Source: Hedera helix
Taxonomy: Eukaryota; Streptophyta; Magnoliopsida; Apiales; Araliaceae
DNA: 64,000 bases
Assembly: GCA_947179155.2 (NCBI GenBank)
Contig: OX359270.1
Location: forward strand, 19,131,556 to 19,195,555
Direction: 5' to 3'
This document shows positions 1 to 10,334 of this stretch, one piece after another. The notes under the pieces were generated by a model, which ran no database searches, was not told the origin of the DNA, and saw only the letters and a program-made list of their open reading frames with translations. A program made the position numbers and the translations under genes. The first letter of the stretch is position 1, and each line of letters opens with the position of its first letter.

Positions 1-1648
1 TTGATCAATTCTAACCATTGGTGTTGCCTCATATTCAACTCTTTCTGAGTGAAGATATAATTCAGACTTTTGTGATCTGTATATATCTCACACTTCTCGC
101 CATATAGGTAGTGCATCCAGATCTTCAGGGCGAAAACTACCGCTGCTAACTCCAGGTCATGAGTCGGGTAACCCTTCTCATAATCCTTTAGCTGACGTGA
201 TGCATACGCAATGACCTTGTCGTGTTGCATTAGTACACAACCAAGACCCTTGTGTGACGCATCACTGTACACTACGAAACCTCCCGTGTCGTCCGGTAAA
301 GCCAACATTGGTGCCTAACTCAACCTCTTCTTCAGCTCCATAAAATTTTCCTCGCACTTTTCCGACCAAACAAACTTCACAGTCTTTCGGGTAAGATTAG
401 TCAATGGTGATGCTATCTTCAAAAAATCCTGAATGAATCTCCGATAATACCCCGTTAACCCTAAGAAACTCCTGATCTCAGCGGGCGTATTTGGCTATTC
501 CCAATTGATAACTACCTCCACCTTCGCTGGATCCACCGAAACACCGTCCTTGTCAATAATATGACCTAGAAACTGCACCCTCTACAACCAAAATAAACAC
601 TTCAAAAACTTGGCGTACAACTTCTTCCTTCTCAAAGCCTCCAATGCGATCCGTAAATGTTCTGCATGTTCTTCCTCCGTCTTCGAATACACCAATATGT
701 CATCAATGAATACGACCACGAACTTTTTCAAGTACTGCTTGAACACTCTGTTCATCATATCCATGAATGCCGCTGGTGCATTTGTCAGTCCAAATGACAT
801 CACTATAAACTCAAAATGACCATAACGAGTTCTGAATGCCGTTTTCGGGATATCCTCCTCCCTCACCTTCAGTTGATGATAACCCGTCCTCAAATCTATC
901 TTCGAAAAGTATTTCGCTCCCTTAAGTTGATCAAACAGATTGTCAATTCTGGGCAACGGATACCTGTTCTTAATGGTGACCTTGTTCAATTCCCGGTAAT
1001 CAATACAAAGCCTCATCGAACCATCCTTCTTCTTTACAAACAGAACTGGCACTCCCCATGGTGACACGCTTGGTCTGATGTAACCTTTATCTAGCAGTTC
1101 CTGCAGCTGAACCATCAATTCTTTCATTTCTACTGGTGTCATACGATACGACGCCTTCAAAATCGGTGCGGTCCCCAATACCAAATCAATAACAAACTCC
1201 ACTTCTCTGTCCGGCGGTAACCCCAGAATCTCATCTGGGAAAACATCAGCGAATTCCCGTACAACAGGTATCTGACTCACTTCGCCCTCGACTCGTTGAG
1301 TATCGACCACATGAGCCAGATAACCTAAACACCCTTTCCTAAGCAACTTTCATGCTTGCATCATCGTTAGACAACTTGATTGTCTTGGCAATTTACTACT
1401 GTAAAATATAACTTTTGACTTATTCAGAGTCTTTAGGTGTACACACTTCTTCTTACAGTTAATAACCTCCCCGTGACTCAATAGCCAACCCATCCTTAGG
1501 ATTACGTCGAACTCCCCAGACGAATAGGTATCAAATCCACGTTAAGTCTAAATCCTCGCAATTCAGCACAACAGTTCCTATGAATGTAGTCTACGGGAAT
1601 AATTTCTTTGTTTGCTACTTCTACGTTCATAGGGTGTTCTAGCTTTTC
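1..1648 (-). pseudogene. Decayed Tekay-like Ty3/gypsy RT-RNase H region (element A), cut by window edge
   Basis: This is the polymerase part of an LTR retrotransposon, read right to left. The reverse transcriptase is recognisable from LCIDYRELN (near 1000), FSKIDLRTGYHQ, FGLTNAPAAF and the catalytic FIDDILVYS (near 700). Beyond position 581 the same reading frame continues through a VQFLGH motif into an RNase H with YSDASHKGLG and YTDHKSL, but it is cut by in-frame TAG codons near 580, 496 and 316. Integrase would lie beyond the left edge. The linker to the protease (1347-1648) opens with an in-frame TAA. The substitutions are mostly nonsense changes with the frame kept, so this is an old copy that decayed by point mutation. 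Lineage assignment to the Tekay/Del chromoviruses rests on protein similarity by eye to the better preserved element at 55509-59978. Confidence 0.9.
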
Positions 1649-2902
1649 TTAAGGTAAATCTAATCTATTAGCAAAATCTTCATAAACAAATGAGAAGGTA
1701 GCACCCGAATCAAACAATACATATGCATTAATATCATTGATCGGGATGATACCTGACACCACGTTCTTAGAGTCGACTGCATCCTGAACAGTCATGTTGA
1801 AGGTGCGCGCTATGGGACGGTTAGCTTGGCTGGTTGGCCCTCCAATGTTCAGCATGCTGCTGTTGTTGTTGTTGCCTCTGTTGCCACTCCCAGGGTCTCC
1901 CTTCCTCTTCGGGCAGTCTTTGGCATGGTGATCGGTTGCTCCACAGGAAAAACATACCCTTTTCATCTTTTTCGAGTATTGTGGGGCCATGTGCCCCGGC
2001 TGCCCGTAACTATAACAAACATTCTTGCCCTTCATGCATTCGCCCGTGTGGTTCTTACCACAATTACTGCATCTGCCCACTTTCTCAGCCTCTCCTCCGA
2101 ATTTGTTGCCTCCAGAGGATTGACTCTCATTCCACTTTCTTTTATTGGGGTTGCTGCCGCCGCTGCCCCCTGCTTTCTGGCCCTCCTTGCCTTTCTTCTT
2201 GTCCTGGTTAAATTTATTCAGGGCCTCACTACCACCCTCCGCGATAATTGTTATTTCCAACAGTTCTGCAAAACTCTTAATCTTCAATACCGCTACAGAA
2301 CGGTACACGCACGGCTTCAGTACCAGCTCAAGCCTCCGAGCCTTCCTAGCCTCAGTATCAACTTGATAAGTTGCAAACCTTGCCAACTCATTAAACTTGG
2401 CCACATACTCGGCCACAGACATACTTCCCTGTTTTAAAAAGAGGAATTTCGCCTCCATTTCTTGCTGCATGCTTTCTGGAAAGTAGTTTTCCAGAAACAT
2501 TTCTTTAAAGCGTTCTCAGGTAATGATGCCTTCTCCCGCACGACCCTTGTTGGCCTTCCACTAGTAGTTTGCCTCCCCCTTCATCATGAAGGTAGCGAAA
2601 CTAATCTTCTATTCTTCGGCCACCCTAGTGACCTCAAATACCTTCTCCATTTCCTCGATCCAAGACTGTGACTTGATCGGGTTTAGAGTCTCCTTGAACT
2701 CCGATGGTCCAACCAGTTTGAAATCCTTAAAATTTGCCAAGTGTGACACTGGCTGCGGTGCTGGTTGTACTACCACTGGTGGGGGTCTAGCTTGCATGAC
2801 TTCCGCCAGCATCTCCGCAAACATCCTCATAGGATTGGGTTGATCCCCAACCTCACTCTCTAACTCTGTGATACGTTGATTGCGTGGTCTACCTCTTGAC
2901 AT
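1649..2902 (-). pseudogene. Decayed gag-protease of Tekay-like element A
   Basis: The gag begins at an ATG at 2902 (MSRGRPRN). It carries the proline-rich linker followed by a FKDFKLVGPSEFK segment typical of plant gypsy gag. Three in-frame stops lie between 2500 and 2609, after which the frame continues through FNELARFA. Three zinc knuckles follow: CSNCGKNHTGEC, a degenerate CYSYGQPGHMAPQY that has lost two cysteines, and CFSCGATDHHAKDC. The aspartic protease is marked by LFDSGATFSF near 1705. In an intact element gag coats RNA in the virus-like particle and the protease processes the polyprotein. Here both are broken. The frame is the same as that of the downstream RT, so gag and pol were one polyprotein. 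No 5' LTR or primer-binding site was recognised to the right of the gag start. Confidence 0.88.
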
Positions 2903-3529
2903 GATTTGCGAGCCATTGGAAGATTTTGCAGATTCAAGGAGAAAACAGAAGAAAACACGAAGAAGATATGCAGAGCTTGAAGATTGGAATAGAATTAGAG
3001 TGACTTTTATAATTTTCTCTTATTCCTTTATTTTATTTTCAGTTATTGTAATTTTTAGGATGTGTTTAATTATTAATATGATGATATTTTTCTTCAACAC
3101 TGTGAGCTAAACTTTTATTTAAGATTGTAATGGAACCTAGTGTGTAGTTTAAATTCATCACTCTCTTTTTAATTTGATTTAATTATTTATGGATCATTTA
3201 TTATATCTCATACATTAACGATTAATTTCCTGATCAACAATTATCATGATAATTTATATAAAATTGGAAGATGGAGTATAGATTTAGATCTGGGTATGAT
3301 AACATTTGTTCATAAAATCTAAAAGCGTTTATATGATTAGTGTGTATGATAGGAATATACATATATGTCTTTTGCAGCCATAGAGAGAATCTGAACTTCA
3401 AATCCTAATTAACATATTTCACATATGAATATAGTGAATTAATTAATTAGGGTGTTCCTTGTTAATTCTATTGCCTTAGGGTCAGATTTAGGTGAATTTA
3501 TTTATATGACTAGCAGACGTAGAGTATGA
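2903..3529. other. Non-coding tract, probably element A leader plus unknown sequence
   Basis: The first part, directly upstream of the element A gag, is purine-rich on the plus strand (aga/gaa runs) and may be its 5' leader. I could not find a tRNA-Met primer-binding site or an LTR edge. The rest is AT-rich with no recognisable feature. Something has removed or replaced the 5' LTR of element A here. Confidence 0.4.
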
Positions 3530-3681
3530 ATGAGCTATTGAATTATGAATCATATCCAATTTGTAAATCTTGTCTCATGAAAAAAAATGACTAAATCTCC
3601 TTTTAGTGGAAAAGGAGAAAGAGTTACAGAGTTATTAGAGTTAGTATACATAGATGTATATGGACCTATGACAACGCATGT
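3530..3681 (+). pseudogene. Ty1/copia GAG-pre-integrase / integrase sliver (copia-3, left part)
   Basis: This stretch is closely similar by eye to 39754-39906 of copia-2. It covers the zinc-binding region before integrase and the first catalytic Asp context (the HTDVCGPM-like stretch, here altered to a Tyr codon in place of His). It ends abruptly at 3681 (…acgcatg), where a TGTAAGACCC LTR-like sequence begins. The same element's polymerase appears to resume at 29881. About 400 bp that copia-2 has between these two points is missing here, so a deletion accompanied or followed the insertions. Confidence 0.8.
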
Positions 3682-5019
3682 GTAAGACCCTGAAATTATG
3701 AAATATAACTTTATTTTTCTTCATATATATTTTTCTAAAATAGTAAGTGGTTAAATTGAAAAAAGTTAAAAGTTAAGGATGTTATGTGCAAATTTTATTA
3801 TGTCGGACAATATTCGTTTTGTCGGGGAATATTCGAGTTGTACGATGGCATCGAACTAACCAATCATTGATGGACCCCACAATAGAATATTATTGGATAT
3901 AGAAAATGACAAAAGTAGCATTTTTAAATAAAAAATAGTTAATCGTGTTATCACTTTTAACTGTTAAAATACCGATGATAAAAGAATAGTAGCATACGGT
4001 ATTTTACGATATTTTACTGTAGCACACAATATTACATAGTAACACACGGTAATGCATAATGTCTCATATTATTAATCTGATAAAGTGGTTTTTGCACAGT
4101 ATTCATCAATAATTGTTGATACATAGTTTTTTGCATTATTGATTCAATAATTGTCATTACAATGTATTTTATATCATTGAGCCAATAATTGCTATTGCAC
4201 TGTATTTTAAAATTATTGAACCAAATAATTATCACAGTAGCAAATACATAGTAAATTATATTATTAAATTAATAATTATTAATAACGTGTTTATTACATT
4301 ATTGTCGACTTATTGTTATCACTATTGTGACATTAATTTAATTATTGATACTTTGGATATTATAATAATAATAAATAAGTAAATAAGAGTCTATTAAGGT
4401 AAGAAGAAAAATATGGTAGGTGGGGGAAAGATATCTGATTTATTATAATATATTATTTTATTATATTATAATATATTATATAAAGTTATTTATTTTATTA
4501 TAAATATAATATATAAAGTTATTTGTTTTATTATGAATATTATAATAAGATTTTGTTTTATATGAAATTAAAATTTTTAGAAATGACTGTTGAACGAGTG
4601 TTCAGCATTGGCGTGCTCACCTACCGCACAGTGCATTTCTTTTTCCTATAAATAAGTTACTCAGTTAAATAAAAAAATCACATCTAAAACATAAAATTTT
4701 TCTGAAAGTATTTTGTGAGTATTTCTCTAAGAATAGTAAGGTTATCTTGAGTGTTAGTAAAACTTATTATATAAAATATTATATGAAAAAAGTATACTGA
4801 ATTATGCTAAACTTTTTACAAGAATTGCTGGAGATGGAGAATCGAAGTAGATAAAATAATTTGTGTTATTATTGTATTAAGTTTTGTAATGTAATCTTTT
4901 AGATTTAAATAAAAGAGTAGCGTTTGCACTAAATCAAGTGTTATGTAATTGAAATTGGGTGTTTTGTATTATGTATAATTATAATATTAAAACATAAAGA
5001 ACTAACAAAGTAGAAAAGT
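3682..5019 (+). repeat. Long LTR-like sequence, plus orientation, truncated
   Basis: It starts TGTAAGACCCTGAAATT exactly where copia-3 integrase stops, as an LTR of a Tekay-like gypsy element would. A TATAAATA box lies at 4647-4654, followed by a short spacer and AT-rich sequence. No matching 3' end (…CA plus repeat of the flank) was found; at 5020 it meets another LTR in the opposite orientation. No coding sequence is present. Confidence 0.55.
4647..4654 (+). promoter_or_regulatory. TATA box of the LTR at 3682
   Basis: TATAAATA in the sequence context ttcc-TATAAATA, about 970 bp into the LTR-like sequence. It resembles the TATA contexts of the other long LTRs in the window (for example 10240 and 34164). 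Promoter activity is inferred only. Confidence 0.55.
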
Positions 5020-7146
5020 TGTCACGCCCTTAAATTCGGGTTCCTTGAACCTCGGGTTTAGTGCTCACAATACTATTATACTATTCATTTAAGAATACAA
5101 TAAATTAATTTACAATATTATATAACTATTTCAGGTTTACAGACCTTTATACATTACAAAACATTAACTGTCAGGTATATTACAAAAAATATTACATTTA
5201 CAAAAGTCCTATAACTAAACAACTATTTTTTGCTCGCTTTTCCCTTCCTTTTATCAATTTCTAAACCTTCCGCCTGTTTAGACTTAGCTGAAATATATGT
5301 TAAAGAAAGAATGAGCATAAACTAGCTCAGCAAGTATGTAAACAAGTAATAGCATGATATCTAAAAAATAATAGAAGAAAAATTTTCATTTAGCTTTAAC
5401 GATTCAACATTTCTGTGAATGCACTTGAAACCACAACATAGAATTCTTTCACATTTGATTTGAAGCATTATCATCATCTATTGTACGGTCACAAGACCAA
5501 GAACTTTTTTAGAATAATACTAATCAAAGTAAAAAAAAAAATCAAAAACCAGGACACTGCGCCCCGATGGAGAACATCTCGCCCCCAGGGGGAAGCTCTC
5601 AGTTAAATGTGCCCCAACGCAGTGTTTAGAACAAAACACCCTGCCTCGGTGCCAACTGCAGATACCAGTTTTTCAGTTTTTTTTTTCAAACTTTTCTCAT
5701 GCTATTTTTGGTCATACATTATATTTCTACATTCCAACATATGATTTAACATACATAACACATATATGACTTGTCTAGGCCTTCAAAAATTGATTAAGCT
5801 TCCGAATGATGTTAGTTTTCCAACTTTTTCATTTTAGGCTCCGACGAACATTTTTTAACGTCTAAAATACACTTTTATTGCCATATACACCAAATGACCA
5901 CCAAATCAATGCGGACACATGTATTTATATAAAACTTAGTTATTCAACTTCATTTTACCATTAATTACACAAAATTGCCAAAAACCATCCTTTTGTAGGA
6001 TTTTGTCAACTTAATAAAATCTTACCCTAAAACTCATACTTGAGTTCATGAACTCCATACACTATATACTTTATTACAAGCTTTAATTACTAACTTTGTA
6101 TGTCCATATTACATCTATATGCACCATCTAACACATACTACCAACTTTTAATTGGTTTACATGATCAAAATTGTTTCATGTTATATTTTTATATACAAGT
6201 CATAATTTTCATCATTTAAAGAATCTATTATGCCATCTAGCAAATAAATACAAATGTTTCTAACATGTTCACCCCTTTCATCTAAGGCTTCACCCAAACT
6301 ACCAACACATAGTACATAATCTTCTTCCAACCATATTTTCTAGCCATGAATACATGTATACATACCCCTATCACCTTTATAATACTAACCTCACACTTAG
6401 GGTTTCCTCATGAATCACTCACATAGCACATAAACTCACATAATCAACATTTTCAACCACAAATACATGCATGGCTACACATGTTCTCAAATCTAAACAC
6501 ATAGATGAAGAGTTTTAAGGCAAGAATAATTTTAAATCTTCTTTGAGCTCTTCTTCTTGTTGTTATGAACCTCCTTAATGATTGGTGATCCGCTTTTGAT
6601 GCTAGCTTTGATCTCTATAACACTTATTTATCAATCTTTCAAGCTTTTTCTTACTCTTTCTCTTCTCGAAGCTCTTCCAACACTTAGCTAAATAAAATGA
6701 AATGAAGAAGGAGGGAATAACCTAGTTAATATCTCTTAAACATTTACAGACATAGCTTATATCTATATTCTCTACAACTAACCACCCTCAAGTTAGCTAA
6801 CTAAGCATAATTGAGGGCATTCAAGGCATTTTCAACCAATATTTAATGGTATAAAGGACAATTCACACTAAATAGGATACCAAGGTTATAATTTAATTTA
6901 CCAAGGCTACTATGGACATCTCCCTTTTTCTTTAGACTTTTTATATATTCCCCAAATCATTTTTGCTTCAAATTTGCTTATTCAAGTCTTCTTTGATCCC
7001 AATTTGCTTCACTAAACTTGAATTTTATTCTATAATCAAATAATGCGTACATTGCTTGTCCCAAAACATATGCCACATTTCAAAATTTTAACTTCACTAT
7101 TTATTTATAATATTTACAAAATTTATCGAAAATACATAACATTACA
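5020..7146 (-). repeat. Long LTR-like sequence, minus orientation
   Basis: On the plus strand it opens TGTCACGCCC and closes ATAACATTACA, that is TG…CA with the typical gypsy LTR edges reversed. The GAGC/GCTC hairpin and an acceptor-like TTTCAG (minus strand, about 5288-5334) match those of the other long LTRs. Flanks AAAGT (5015-5019) and TTAGT (7147-7151) agree at only three of five positions, so a target-site duplication is not demonstrated. There is no coding sequence. It could be a solo LTR or part of a larger broken element. Confidence 0.6.
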
Positions 7147-8800
7147 TTAGTAAACTCATAAGAAAATATAAATAATAAAAGAATGAATTATAGAAAATTC
7201 ATAGTTAAAGAAAGAATATGGATTTCAATTGAAAACTTATGTTAACAAAATTGAGTAGAACGACCCTCTTGTATAAGAAATAGTTTAATATGCTTCATAG
7301 AACCGATCTAACTACATTGTTGATATGAATGATTCATGGTCAGTATTTTCAAAGTGGGTTACACATTAAATTAGATCATTTGGGGATATTGTGGATGAGA
7401 TGGGGAACTGATTCATTAGTTCTTGGGTAGAAGAAACACTCAATTTGCTATATTGATAAGTAAATTGAAATCTTGTGCCAAACTATTTCTTTGTATAAAT
7501 TCTGAAAAGGTGATTCTTTTCTCATATATATATTGAATAGTTATTAGTTGTTACGTCAAAACTACAGTTTTAAAGATATTTTCATGTTAGTTACTGAGTG
7601 AACGAACCCTTGATATGGGTTTGGGCTATGATATGTCAATCGAATTGACTTTTGAGATACGGCTACAAAAATGTCATTTTAGTGTGATATTGGTAGAGAG
7701 TGATATGCACTGAGACATTTTTAATCCTGTGTTGATAAGAAGAGAACCTGATATATTTGTCCTTATGGTTTAAACAACCAACTAGTTTACTATATTACTA
7801 GATATTTGCAAAACTTGTGTTATGGTTAGAGAATAATAAAAATGATAGAAGATTAAGGGTATTTCAAAAATCTTCTAGCTATGCTAGATCTTCATATGTA
7901 TATTAGCACTACGGTGCCTTTGAAAAGAGTTGTACACTAGTTGAACTGAAAAACTTTTGTTACTTGTGTTTATACTAATTTTTCAAGCTAGACAGAGTTA
8001 AATTTAATGAATTTTATCATAAACACATAGTCAAATGGTGGGGTTATGATTGTAAGTCATCAACGCACTATTACCTAATGAAGGTATGATAAAGTCAAAA
8101 AATTAATTTTTAAAATGGAAAATTTTTAGCTATGTAATTTGTATGTCTGTGCTAATTATTTTGGCTAGACGAATTTTATGTGAAGAATAAAAAAATAATT
8201 TATTCATCAACACCCCATTTAACCTGGTGTGAAGATGATACATGATGAGTCATCAACGCACTTTACAAGGTGCGGTATACAGTCATAAGACTGCTTTTCA
8301 AAAATTTGAATGATTTAAATATGAGTGAATGCCAATTATTTCAGCTAGACACTTTTAGTTATGATAAAGTAATAGACGTATGAATCTGGTAGACGTAACA
8401 TACCGCGTCTTTAAAATGATAATATGGTATAACAGGTTGATCACCTAAAGTACTATCATGAGTGTTTTCAGTCTGAATTGATTGTTACACTAAAGGGTGT
8501 TTTTCAGTCCTAGTGACGGTTAAACAATTATGGGTCATATGACATCCATAGTATTTTAAAAATGTCAAGTTCTTGATTGACCACAGTATAAGTTAAAAGA
8601 ATCCTAAATAAAGATAAAGTAAGATTGAAAGTCGAGTATGATAAAAGGTTTAAAACCTAGTGTAAAGAAATGTTTAGATTAAATATGTTCAGACCTAATC
8701 TAAGTATTAGGAATTTAATGTAAGAAAAATGACTTAAGAAAATTCATAAGAGTAAGTTAAAAATAATTTTGAGGATAAAATTCTTATAAGAATGAGAGAA
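7147..8800. other. Degenerate non-coding tract upstream of LTR-B, ending in a polypurine-like tract
   Basis: No reading frame or domain could be recognised. The position, upstream of a polypurine-like stretch (8791-8800) and an LTR start at 8801, suggests the 3' untranslated end of a gypsy element. Part of it (7984-8390) is a degenerate tandem repeat, listed separately. Confidence 0.4.
7984..8390. repeat. Degenerate tandem repeat, period about 180-190 bp
   Basis: The word GCTAGAC recurs at 7987, 8164 and 8344, each preceded by a similar 'ctaatt(a)tttt' stretch. GTCATCAACGCAC recurs at 8056 and 8249. This gives slightly more than two copies with a period near 180-190 bp. Copies are diverged. 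Confidence 0.6.
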
Positions 8801-8871
8801 TGTAATATCCTGAATATTTATAAAACTTATAAATATAATATTAAATGACTAAAGTTAGTTGTAAGTTAATT
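8801..8871 (+). repeat. Truncated LTR start preceding LTR-B
   Basis: TGTAATATCCTGAATATT at 8801 is preceded by a purine-rich AATGAGAGAA, as expected for a polypurine tract plus LTR start. It resembles the start of the insert at 10335. The LTR-like similarity stops after about 60 bp, and a second polypurine-type junction follows at 8872-8903. Confidence 0.5.
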
Positions 8872-8903
8872 CTGAGGACGAAATTTCTGTAAGTTTGGAT
8901 GAA
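8872..8903 (+). other. 3' end of a Tekay-like internal region with polypurine-type tract
   Basis: CTGAGGACGAAATTTCTGTA followed by a purine-rich stretch ending GGATGAA directly abuts the LTR start TGTAATATTCC at 8904. It is the same arrangement as at the polypurine tract of the young Tekay element (reverse strand, around 55462-55500, which also contains GGACGAAATTC). Confidence 0.65.
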
Positions 8904-10334
8904 TGTAATATTCCAAATATTTCAAATATGATCTGACAAGATTTAATTAAGGTTGTCAATTCAAAATCTAGAGAACGATTGCTCGAGTATACCTTGAGCT
9001 ATCAGAAAGATAAATACGACTCAAAAAATGCGATCGTATACGATTGTAGGTTAAAATTTTTAACCTAAACTATGTGTTATGTGATTAGTAAAGCATGAAT
9101 TGAGCTTCAAATATGTTATGCAACTTATTTATGTGTAGGATTTTGTGTTTTAATTCAAATAGTTAATCTTAACACGTATTTAAATTTAGAAGTGACTTTA
9201 AGAGTTAAAATCCTAAACCCTAAGGGTTATAGCCTAGCAGAATCGTCAATCGTCTTAAGTATTTTTGACATATCATATTTCATGAAATAGCGTTTATATG
9301 AAGTGCAAATGTTATTTAGCAAATAAAAGTTTTTTATCGAAAAACGTATAAAATAGTATTCATGAGGAAAGGTTTTTCATTCGTTTGACTGTTACTTTCA
9401 TCTCCATAATTTATCACATTTCACAACTTAGTGTTAATATGAGGTTTAGATGTCAGGCAACCAATAAATTTTTTTTGGAAAAAAGACAAAAATGCAGGAT
9501 TTATAAGAAAACGTTTGTCGTCTTTTTTACTGTTCTTTTCGATGTTTTGACTTTTTATATTTCACGAAAAAGTATTTATACAGGGAATAGATACCAGGGA
9601 GCCACTGATATTTTTCTAAGAATAAAACATAAAACGTTGTGCATACGAAAATGCTTTCCATTTTTGAACCCTTCTTTGAAAGATATAGTGTTTGTATAAG
9701 ACACCGATGCGTAATAATCAATAAAAAAAACTCCTCAAAAAATGTGTCGGAAATAAGACGAAATAGGAAAAAGACAAAAAATATTATATTTAACTTTTTG
9801 GTCGTCTAACCATTTCTTGAAAAATGGTCGCCAAAAATACTATTTATCAAAAAATGTGTCAAGTCTTTTGGACTTTTCACTTCACATAATAGTATTTATA
9901 CGGAACAAAACTCAGTAATGTCAGACTTTTAATCAGTAAAAATTAATTAAACTGGAAGACTTAAGAATGAACTAAGTTGAAGGTAATTAGTTGAAATCAA
10001 ACTAGGTTATATGTAACTAAGTTAATGTAACCAAATTAGAGAAAACTAACACGATTACACTAACTGGGAAAAAACTAGCACGATTTTTTTAGAACTAAAT
10101 TTAAGTGAAAATGAAACGAACAATCAGAAGAAGGGTGATGCAATGATGATGCAAACCCTAAAAGAATATTCTAAGAATATCCTTTACTTAACTATGAAGT
10201 ATTGTAACAAAGACTAAAATACCCCAGCTTTGATTTTCCTATAAATAGCAAGCTTAGTTCACCATTGTTATCATTCATTATCAAAGTAAAAATTCAAGTA
10301 TCAAAGTTATACACATATTGAGAGAGAGTTCTAG
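8904..10334 (+). repeat. LTR-B (Tekay-like gypsy LTR), first segment
   Basis: It begins TGTAATATTCC after a polypurine-type tract, so it is a 3' LTR. Long stretches are similar to the reverse complement of the young Tekay LTRs at 51616-55461, for example the segment at 9420-9470 with ATATGAGGTTTAGATGTCAG. A TATAAATA box lies at 10240-10247. The sequence is interrupted at 10334 in the middle of a GAGAGAGTTCTAG context and resumes at 15165. Summed over its three segments LTR-B is about 3.94 kb, close to the 3.84 kb of the young copy. An apparent short ORF at 9385-9699 is LTR sequence, not a gene. Confidence 0.88.
10240..10247 (+). promoter_or_regulatory. TATA box of LTR-B
   Basis: TATAAATA followed by GCAAGCTTAGTTCAC, the same context as the TATA boxes of the young Tekay LTRs (minus strand, 54090-54097 and 62459-62466). 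The conserved spacing within the LTR supports a core promoter role in the original element. Confidence 0.7.

Noticed and set aside
1826..2437. 203-codon plus-strand ORF, cysteine/alanine rich
   Set aside because: It lies opposite the gag zinc-knuckle region of element A and has no domain; a shadow of gag.
5015..7151. Target-site duplication for the minus LTR at 5020
   Set aside because: AAAGT versus TTAGT matches at only three of five positions; not counted as a TSD.
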